Part shown: piece by piece, positions 7,589 to 13,669 of the stretch | Position numbering within the stretch: the first letter of the stretch is position 1 | Layout: every line of letters begins with the position of its first letter | DNA from: JAAZNF01 sp964561025 | GTDB taxonomy: Bacteria > Myxococcota > B64-G9 | Direction of reading: 5' to 3' | NCBI GenBank assembly: GCA_964561025.1 | Contig: CAZLNM010000122.1 | Coordinates: 1-13,669 of the forward strand | Length of the DNA stretch: 13,669 bases | Made by a program: the position numbers and the translations under genes | The notes under the pieces: generated by a model | What the model saw: only the letters and a program-made list of their open reading frames with translations | Database searches by the model: none | Told to the model about the DNA's origin: nothing

Positions 7589-7625
7589 ACCGCAAAGTCT
7601 GCCCGGCGCCCTTTGGATTGACAGG
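7581..7625. promoter_or_regulatory. Perfect 8-bp inverted repeat over opposed -35 boxes
   Basis: CCTGTCAA (7581-7588) and TTGACAGG (7618-7625) are exact reverse complements, 29 bp apart, and contain the -35 hexamers of both divergent promoter candidates. This may simply reflect two back-to-back promoters, or it may be a site for a dimeric regulator controlling both directions. Confidence 0.5.
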
Positions 7626-7646
7626 TCGCGGCATTTCCCGTAGTCT
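7618..7646 (+). promoter_or_regulatory. Candidate sigma70-type promoter for the PqqD-like gene
   Basis: TTGACA (7618-7623), a 17-nt spacer, then TAGTCT (7641-7646), matching 6/6 and 3/6 of the consensus. A start near 7653 would give a leader of about 47 nt ending in GGAGG at 7691-7695, 4 nt before the ATG. Confidence 0.5.
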
Positions 7647-7699
7647 CGCACCCGGCGCCGCGGCCTGAGCAGACCCGCGGCGAGAATCGCGGAGGAACC

Positions 7700-8104
7700 A
7701 TGGCCACGAAGAAGACCGCTCGGCCGGCAGCCAAACCGGCGAAGCCCAAGACGAAGAAGGCGGCGTCATCGAAGATCTCCTCCAAGGCCGGAAGCAAATC
7801 CTGCGCCAAGACGGCCGCCGCCACGGTGAGTTTCAAGCCCTCGGACCGCATCCAGCGCCAGAAGAACGTCGCCTGGCGGCTCATCGACGGCGAGGCGGTG
7901 ATCATCACCCCCTCGGACAGCACCATGCACTCGCTGAACGAGACCGGCACGCGCATCTGGGAACTTCTGGGCCAGAACCAGACGGTAGCTCAGGTCGCCG
8001 AGCGAATCCGGGAGGAGTTCGACGTCACGCCCGAGGTCGCGCAGAAGGACACGCTGTGGTTCATCCAGTGCCTATCCAAGAAGGGTCTGGTCTCGAAGGG
8101 GTAG
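7700..8104 (+). CDS. PqqD-family (RRE-fold) protein with histone H1-like N-terminal tail
   Basis: A 134-residue protein. Residues 47-132 fit the PqqD family: a small winged fold with R.....NVAWRLIDGEAVII, then HSLNETGTRIWELL, the helix QTVAQVAERIREEFDV, and a last helix of the VAQKDTLWFIQCLSKKGLV type. In PqqD and RiPP recognition elements this fold binds the leader peptide of a precursor and presents it to a radical SAM or other modifying enzyme. Residues 1-43 are an added Lys/Ala/Ser/Pro tail (AAKPAKPKTKKAASS; 11 Lys in the first 40), resembling histone H1 tails and suggesting nucleic-acid or polyanion binding; that is inference. GGAGG sits 4 nt before the ATG. It is transcribed away from the beta-CASP gene and 124 bp ahead of the giant lipoprotein gene. 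No precursor peptide or radical SAM gene is visible. The fold call is fairly sure; the role is unknown. Confidence 0.88.
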   Translation: MATKKTARPAAKPAKPKTKKAASSKISSKAGSKSCAKTAAATVSFKPSDRIQRQKNVAWRLIDGEAVIITPSDSTMHSLNETGTRIWELLGQNQTVAQVAERIREEFDVTPEVAQKDTLWFIQCLSKKGLVSKG

Positions 8105-8153
8105 CCGCGCCGCACGGAGCACGGGCGAAACTCGCGATTTGTGCGGCGGACCC

Positions 8154-8182
8154 TTGTGATGACACTCAAAATCGGTTAGCTT
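8154..8182 (+). promoter_or_regulatory. Weak candidate promoter for the giant lipoprotein gene
   Basis: TTGTGA (8154-8159), a 17-nt spacer, TAGCTT (8177-8182). The matches are only 4/6 and 3/6, but the spacing and the TAG..T form of the -10 box resemble the two divergent candidates nearby. The gene could also be read through from the PqqD-like gene. Confidence 0.3.
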
Positions 8183-8213
8183 ACCCACTACCGGGGGAGA
8201 ATCGACCGTTCCC

Positions 8214-8228
8214 GGGGAGGTTTTTTTC
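8214..8228 (+). promoter_or_regulatory. Strong ribosome site with a T7 spacer
   Basis: GGGGAGG (8214-8220) is followed by seven T and one C directly before the ATG at 8229. This fixes the lipoprotein start and puts the ATG at good spacing (8 nt). A homopolymer here is unusual in such GC-rich DNA. Confidence 0.8.
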
Positions 8229-11200
8229 ATGAAGCGCCTCGCCAAAAGAACCCTGTCCGTCATCGCCATCGCCTCTCTGGCTCTCGCCGCGGCCGCCTGC
8301 GACTGCGGGGGGACCAGCAAGCCGTGCGACTGCACCCCGGAGGCGTCTTTCACCAGCCCCTCCGGCACCGCGCCGCTGACCGAGTTCCACGACACCAAGC
8401 CCGCGGTGGAGGGCATCCAGTACCCGGTCACGCTGAACACCCGCTGTCTCCCGGCCGGGACCAAGCTGACCCTGGTCAACTCCCTCCAGCCGACACCCGT
8501 GGAGGGGACCGTGGTCATCGACGACGCCGCCTCGCAGGTGGGGCACGTGGACTTCTCGGACCAGACCTTCCTGCCGGGCATCAATCACCTGTGCGTAAGT
8601 GGAACCCCCGCGGTGGACCGCAACCAGGACGGCAGCGGCGGCTGCTCGGCCCACGCGGTTCCGCTCGAGTCCTGCCGCGACGTCTTGGTCCAGCTCGGGA
8701 TCCCGGCCTGCCGTTTCGAGTCGCCGACCGAGGGCGCGACGCTCTCCGGGGCGGACGACCAGAACCCGGCCGAGGGCTTCCAGCACGAGGTGCGGCTGGT
8801 GTGCAAGGGCGTGAGCGACGGGACCCCGGTCCAGCTCTCCATGAACGGCCGCCGGCCGCTCTCGCAGAACCTGTCGAGCAGCGGGGCGCTCTTTGCCAAC
8901 GTGGACTTCTCCGAGGGTGAAAACCTGCTGCACGCCGAGACCACCGGCAGCGGCGGCGAGACCGTGGTGGCCGAGATCCGGGCCACGGTGAACACCGGCG
9001 GCTGCGCCCTGCGCCTTTCGCCTGCCGACGGGACGATCTTCCGTGTGGCCGACGACGAGGAGCCGGGCGTGGACGGCCTGCAGGTGACCTTGACCGCGGA
9101 GACGGACGCCGCTGGGACGTTCTCCTGCGCCGAGGGCTCCGCCGTGACCTTCACCGTGGGAACGGTCGAATACAGCGCCACCCTGAGCGGCCACAAGGCG
9201 CCGGTCAAGGTGACCTTGGCGGACGGGGAGTTCGCGGTGCGAGCGGTGGCCACGGAGCCCGGCGGCGGCCGCACCGGCCGCGCCGTCCCCAACACCTACT
9301 TCGTGTGCGCCACGCCGCTGGCCATGGAGATCACCTCGCCCCCGGCCGGCATCGTCATCACCGACGCCGCCGATCGCGACGTGAACGAACCCGGCATCCA
9401 GGTGGCGGTGCGCGGCGCCTCGCAAGGCGTGCCGCGGGCGCAGGACATGGAGCTCTTGCTCGACGGCCAGGCGGTGCTGGGCAGCGACCAGCAACCGCTG
9501 CGGCCCGAGGTGTTCTTCCCCGGCGCGGACTTCGAGTTCCGCTGGGCGAGCTTCCTCCAGTCGCGCGCCTACACCCTCCAGGTGCGCGGGCGTGACGCCT
9601 GCGGCCAGGAGGCGCTCTCCGACCCGGTGATCGTGACCGCCCAGACCGAGCAGCGCACCTGCCAGATCGTGGACCCGGCCCCCGGCGCGGTGCTGCTGGC
9701 CGCGGCCGACAAGGACCACGACGAGCAGAACGACCTCCAGTACGACGTGCGCATCGTCACCGCCAACGTGAACGACGGCGCCGGGCTCACCCTGCAGATC
9801 TCCGGGCAGCAGTCCCTGGCCGGCATCCAGGTGAACGCCAACGCGGCCGTCGCCGAGGTCACCCTCCAGGACGGCGCCAGGACGCTTCGCTGCGTGCTCG
9901 ACACCGGCGAGGCCTCGCCCGCCGTCTCCGTGACCGTGGACGGGCACGCCCCGCAGGTGGCCGTCACCAACCCCGCCGATGGCTCCTCCACGGACACCCT
10001 CGACGTGGAGCTATCGATCACCACCAGCGGCGTTCCCGACGGCGCGGTGGCCGGCATCCAGGTCAGCGCCGGAGCGGATTCGGCCGACTTCGGCTGCACC
10101 GTGACCGGCAACGGCGCGCTGTGCCCGGTGACGCTCTTCTGGACCGGCAGCGGCTGCACCGAGAACACCCTGGTCGTCTCCGTGGGCGACATCCTGGCCG
10201 GCCAGCCCGGCGCGCCGGGCAACGTGGGCACGGCCACCCTGCGCCTTTCGGCCTGCCTCGCCACCGACCCGCCGGCGATCACCTTCCTGGATCCGGACGA
10301 GAGCGCGAGCCAACCCATCGTCATCGACGAGGCCTCGCGCATGTACACCGTGATCGCCCGGGTGGAGCACGTCGCGCCCGGGGCCCCGGCCGATCTCACC
10401 ATCATCGACAACGGGTTCGCCCGCGCGCCGGTGCGGGCCCTGGTGTCCGGTGCCGGCATGGCGGTGTTCTCGAACCTCCCGCTCCCGCGCGGCGCGGTCG
10501 AGCTTCGGCTCGAGGCCCAAAACGCGGTCGGCACCACGCACAAGAGCGTCATGCTGCAGGTCGGCGACCAGACGCTACCCATCGTGGTGATCTCCGCGCC
10601 GCTCGACGGGACATTCTCGCCGGCGCCTGAGCAAACATTCACCATCCACACCACCGCCGAGACGGGGCAGACCTGCTACCTGTGCCGGCGCGCTCACCAG
10701 GCGGGCGGCTTGCCATCGGTGTGCGACTCCGCCATCGCCGTGGGGCAGGGTGTGGTGAACGCGAGCGGGGATGCCAGCGTCCTGCAAACGCTGGTGGACG
10801 GCGACTACGACTTCTGGGCCTCGTGCGCGGATTCAGCCGGGCGCACCGGCACCTCGCTGTATTCGCGGCTGGTGGTGGACAACACGCCGCCCCAGGCGGC
10901 CTTCCTGGAGCCGCTGGACGGCGCCATCTACAACGCCGCGAGCGCCGACACCTCCGGCGCCCCGGGCTTCCAGATCCGGGTGCGCATCGGCGCGGACGTG
11001 GAGGACAATCAGCCGGCGGCGCTGCTCGTGGACGGCGCGCCCGCCGAGATCGTCGGCGCCGAGCCGGTGTTCTCGAACGGCCTCGTCACCTTCGCGGCCG
11101 TCACCGTCACGGACCAGGCGCAGCACACGCTCGCGGCCCGGGTCTGCGACCGCGCTGGAAACTGCTCGGACGTGCCGGCGGTTTCCATCCGGGTGGACCG

Positions 11201-13669
11201 GCTGATCCCCGGCGTGACCGTAAGCGCGCCCGCGGACGGCTCGCTGTTCGGCGCCATGGACGACCAGTCGCTCGTCCCCGGCTTCCAGCGCAACGTCACC
11301 TGCGCCTTCACCGGCGCATCCGTCGGAGACGTGGCCACGCTGACCATCGCTGGCGGCGGCAACATCCCACCGCTCGAGCAAGTGCTCACGGCCTCTCAGC
11401 TCAGCTCCTACACCTTCGCCCAGGCGACGCTCATCGCCGACACGACGGCCCAGCCAAGCGCGGACGTGGTCATCACCTGCTCGCTCAAGGACGCCGCGGA
11501 CAACACCGGGTCCGCGACGAGCAACGTCTCCATCCACACCCTGGCCCCGCAGGTCGCGGTGTCCCGGCCGCTCAACGACGCGAAGCTCAACGTCTTTTCC
11601 GACATGTGCGCGCCGGCCGGCCTCCAGACGCAGGTCAACATCGACACCATCAACACCTCGCTCGGCGACCTTCTGGTCGTGTGCCTTTCGCCCGGCACGG
11701 GGCTCCCCGAGGGCGCCTGCGCCGGCCACGGGCGCGAGGCCTGGCGCGGCACGGTCACGGGGGTGAGCACCGCCATTTCGTGCGTGCCGTTCGAGCAGGG
11801 GGACAACGTCGTCGTAGGATACGCCGAGAACATCCCCGGCCAGGGCACATACTCGAACCCCATCCTGGTCCACGTGGACAGCACACCGCCCGCGGTCACC
11901 TCGCTTGTCACCAACCTGAACACCCAGGGCTGCGTCTCGGCCGCCCAGGGGAGCCTCCAGATCACGGCCAACATCACCGGCGCCAACGACTGCAGCCCGC
12001 AGCCCTGCCAGGCGCTGCTCAAGCGCAACTGGCCGCCCGGGACCCAGCTCGCCTCCGCCCCGGTGAACGGCGGCGTGGCGAGCTTCAACCTGTCGCTCGC
12101 CGAGGGGGTCTACAACCTCACGGTGGAGGTGCGCGACGGCTTCAACAACCCCAACGTGTGGGAGAACCCCCTCATCGAAAACCCCGAGGCGCACCTTATG
12201 GCCAAGGTGGACGTCACGCCTCCCGCGCTCGCCATCACCCAACCCAACAAGCAAAACCTGCTCTACGCTGACGACCTCAACCCGGCCAGCGAGGATCTCG
12301 ACTTTGTCTTCGCGGTCTCGACGACCGCCGAGGACGGGCAGACGGTGATCTTCGCCCCGGGCGGCGCGGGCTCCGTCACCGGCGGCGCGGCCTCGGTCCA
12401 GGCCAGCGTCGGCCAGGGCGACCAGACGTTGCGCGCCGACGTGGCGGACGCCTGCGGCAACCCGGCCCCGCAGGCGACCAAGAACATCTTCGTAGATACC
12501 ATTCGGCCCAGCATCTCGTGCAGCTCTCCCACGCCGAACCACACCTACAACACCCAGGACGTGCCGTTCACCTGCACGACCAGCGGCGCCACGGGCGGAA
12601 ACATCCGGGTGTACTCCAGCATCTCGGGGCTGCGCTGCACGGTGCCGGTGGACGCCTCGGGCACCACCAGCTTCACCTGCCGCTTCCCCGAGGGGACGCG
12701 CGACGTGACCGTGAACGCGACCGACGCCTCCGGCAACGTCTCGGCCGACTACCCCATCCCGGGCGTGGCGGTGGACGTCACCGGCTGCGACGTCGAGATC
12801 GTGGGCGTGCTGGGGGTCGAGATCTTCAACTTGACCGACGACAAGGACCACAACGCCGCGAACGGCCTCCAGATCGACATCACCACCTGCTCCAACACCT
12901 GCAACGCCGCAAACTGCGGCGGCTGCACCGTGCGCCTGGCCCTCGACGGCGTGCCGTTCGGCTCGGCCCAGGCGCTCGACGGCAGCGGCTGCGCCACGTT
13001 CACCAACGTGCAGATGGCGGACGGCGCCGCGGGCATCACCGTCTCCGCCACCATCGACGACGGCGCCGGCAACCTGAGCCAGGACAGCTTCCAGGTGGAG
13101 ATGGTGGACCTCACGCCGCCGGGGCTCTCGCGCACCGCGCCCGGCGCGAACAGCGTCCAGTGCGTCGCCTCGAGCGGAAACCCCAACGCGAACGGGACGA
13201 CGATCCTGGCCGACAAGATCGCCGCCGCTCCCTGCGACATGGACTTCGGCTTCAACGTCACCGGCGGCGGGGACGCCACCTACCCCGGCACGTTGTCCAT
13301 CAAGCTCGGCGCGAACATTTTGGCCTCGCAGAGCATCACGCAAGCGCCGCAGGCGGTGAGCTTCACCAACGTCCAGCTCCCCGACAACGCCTCGAACGCG
13401 CTCCAGATCGTCGCCGCCGACTACGCCGGCAACGAGACGGTGCTCTCCATGACGGTGCTCGCCGACGTGACCCCGCCGGCGGCCATCGCCGCCACCGCCG
13501 CGCTCACCCACAGCCGCCACGCCGACGTGCGGCTCGACTGGACGGCGGTGGGCGACGACGGCTCGACCGGCACGGCCACCGCCTACGAGCTGCGCTGGGC
13601 GCGCACGGCCATCACCGACGAGGCGCAGTGGGCCGCGGCCACGCCCGTCACCGTAAACCTCAACCCACA
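8229..13669 (+). CDS. Giant multi-Ig-like-repeat lipoprotein (3' partial)
   Basis: I read this frame by eye to the window end and found no stop; 1813 codons are visible and the gene continues. The N-terminus is a lipoprotein signal: basic MKRLAKR, a hydrophobic core, then LALAAAAC with Cys24 as the likely lipidated residue, so the protein should be anchored in the cell envelope. After two CDC pairs come about 16 divergent Ig-like repeats of roughly 90-120 residues. Many share a D-x(5-8)-G-hQ-x-V strand motif (AEGFQHEVRL, PGFQIRVRI, ANGLQIDI) and a closing VD.TPP linker. From about 13475 a fibronectin type III domain begins (DVRLDWTAVGDDG, YELRWA). Cys residues recur in the repeats, suggesting disulfides outside the cytoplasm. 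Such arrays usually act as rigid stalks or adhesins; a C-terminal functional domain may lie downstream. No enzyme motif is seen. Confidence 0.93.
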   Translation, partial: MKRLAKRTLSVIAIASLALAAAACDCGGTSKPCDCTPEASFTSPSGTAPLTEFHDTKPAVEGIQYPVTLNTRCLPAGTKLTLVNSLQPTPVEGTVVIDDAASQVGHVDFSDQTFLPGINHLCVSGTPAVDRNQDGSGGCSAHAVPLESCRDVLVQLGIPACRFESPTEGATLSGADDQNPAEGFQHEVRLVCKGVSDGTPVQLSMNGRRPLSQNLSSSGALFANVDFSEGENLLHAETTGSGGETVVAEIRATVNTGGCALRLSPADGTIFRVADDEEPGVDGLQVTLTAETDAAGTFSCAEGSAVTFTVGTVEYSATLSGHKAPVKVTLADGEFAVRAVATEPGGGRTGRAVPNTYFVCATPLAMEITSPPAGIVITDAADRDVNEPGIQVAVRGASQGVPRAQDMELLLDGQAVLGSDQQPLRPEVFFPGADFEFRWASFLQSRAYTLQVRGRDACGQEALSDPVIVTAQTEQRTCQIVDPAPGAVLLAAADKDHDEQNDLQYDVRIVTANVNDGAGLTLQISGQQSLAGIQVNANAAVAEVTLQDGARTLRCVLDTGEASPAVSVTVDGHAPQVAVTNPADGSSTDTLDVELSITTSGVPDGAVAGIQVSAGADSADFGCTVTGNGALCPVTLFWTGSGCTENTLVVSVGDILAGQPGAPGNVGTATLRLSACLATDPPAITFLDPDESASQPIVIDEASRMYTVIARVEHVAPGAPADLTIIDNGFARAPVRALVSGAGMAVFSNLPLPRGAVELRLEAQNAVGTTHKSVMLQVGDQTLPIVVISAPLDGTFSPAPEQTFTIHTTAETGQTCYLCRRAHQAGGLPSVCDSAIAVGQGVVNASGDASVLQTLVDGDYDFWASCADSAGRTGTSLYSRLVVDNTPPQAAFLEPLDGAIYNAASADTSGAPGFQIRVRIGADVEDNQPAALLVDGAPAEIVGAEPVFSNGLVTFAAVTVTDQAQHTLAARVCDRAGNCSDVPAVSIRVDRLIPGVTVSAPADGSLFGAMDDQSLVPGFQRNVTCAFTGASVGDVATLTIAGGGNIPPLEQVLTASQLSSYTFAQATLIADTTAQPSADVVITCSLKDAADNTGSATSNVSIHTLAPQVAVSRPLNDAKLNVFSDMCAPAGLQTQVNIDTINTSLGDLLVVCLSPGTGLPEGACAGHGREAWRGTVTGVSTAISCVPFEQGDNVVVGYAENIPGQGTYSNPILVHVDSTPPAVTSLVTNLNTQGCVSAAQGSLQITANITGANDCSPQPCQALLKRNWPPGTQLASAPVNGGVASFNLSLAEGVYNLTVEVRDGFNNPNVWENPLIENPEAHLMAKVDVTPPALAITQPNKQNLLYADDLNPASEDLDFVFAVSTTAEDGQTVIFAPGGAGSVTGGAASVQASVGQGDQTLRADVADACGNPAPQATKNIFVDTIRPSISCSSPTPNHTYNTQDVPFTCTTSGATGGNIRVYSSISGLRCTVPVDASGTTSFTCRFPEGTRDVTVNATDASGNVSADYPIPGVAVDVTGCDVEIVGVLGVEIFNLTDDKDHNAANGLQIDITTCSNTCNAANCGGCTVRLALDGVPFGSAQALDGSGCATFTNVQMADGAAGITVSATIDDGAGNLSQDSFQVEMVDLTPPGLSRTAPGANSVQCVASSGNPNANGTTILADKIAAAPCDMDFGFNVTGGGDATYPGTLSIKLGANILASQSITQAPQAVSFTNVQLPDNASNALQIVAADYAGNETVLSMTVLADVTPPAAIAATAALTHSRHADVRLDWTAVGDDGSTGTATAYELRWARTAITDEAQWAAATPVTVNLNP

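Noticed and set aside
8191..8227. Intrinsic terminator of the PqqD-like gene (CCGGG...CCCGG then T7)
   Set aside because: The stem is only 5 bp with a large loop, and GGAGG, which reads better as a ribosome site, separates it from the T run.
8181..9947. Minus-strand open frame of 588 codons
   Set aside because: Low-complexity Gly/Arg/Val/His translation; it lies opposite the lipoprotein N-terminal half and shows no family motif or ribosome site.
10833..13520. Minus-strand open frame of 895 codons opposite the giant lipoprotein gene
   Set aside because: Its product is Arg/Gly/Val/His-rich without any domain, as expected for the reverse complement of GC-rich coding DNA. The plus frame has a lipoprotein signal, Ig-like repeats and an fn3 domain.

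Overview
This is a GC-rich window that reads as chromosomal DNA from a Myxococcota-type bacterium (the former Deltaproteobacteria). The best evidence is the C-terminus of the first protein: a GGCGC cysteine motif, a short hydrophobic stretch and an RRRRR cluster, which is the layout of a MYXO-CTERM cell-surface sorting tail. Two very large multi-domain secreted proteins and high-GC codon use also fit. I see no rRNA, tRNA, CRISPR array, integrase or transposase gene.

Layout. (1) Bases 1-4371 (+): the 3' part of a giant secreted protein with a right-handed beta-helix, two PKD domains, two Ig-like repeats, a lamin-tail domain, four more Ig-like repeats and a MYXO-CTERM tail; its start lies upstream. 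(2) Bases 4372-4731: a convergent intergenic region, locally AT-richer, holding four copies of a GGGGACAGGCCC repeat, two of them in perfect 22-bp tandem. (3) Bases 4732-6471 (-): a GT4-like glycosyltransferase with an unusual disordered tail of about 185 residues. (4) Bases 6523-7542 (-): a metallo-beta-lactamase/beta-CASP protein related to ligase-associated DNA exonucleases, with most metal-ligand positions substituted. (5) Bases 7543-7699: a divergent promoter region with two opposed TTGACA boxes forming a perfect inverted repeat. (6) Bases 7700-8104 (+): a PqqD-fold (RiPP recognition element type) protein with a histone H1-like Lys/Ala/Pro tail. (7) Bases 8229-13669 (+): the first 1813 residues of a giant lipoprotein made of about 16 Ig-like repeats plus the start of a fibronectin type III domain; it has no stop in the window.

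How the genes may relate. The minus-strand pair (beta-CASP protein, then glycosyltransferase) looks like an operon and is divergent from the PqqD-like gene, so these three small intracellular proteins may share regulation. They lie between two huge surface or envelope proteins. There is no radical SAM enzyme, precursor peptide, DNA ligase or polysaccharide cluster in view, so no known pathway explains the set. The most notable features are two neighbouring enzyme-family proteins with altered active-site motifs and a PqqD domain carrying a nucleic-acid-binding-like tail. Calling these a functional system is inference only.
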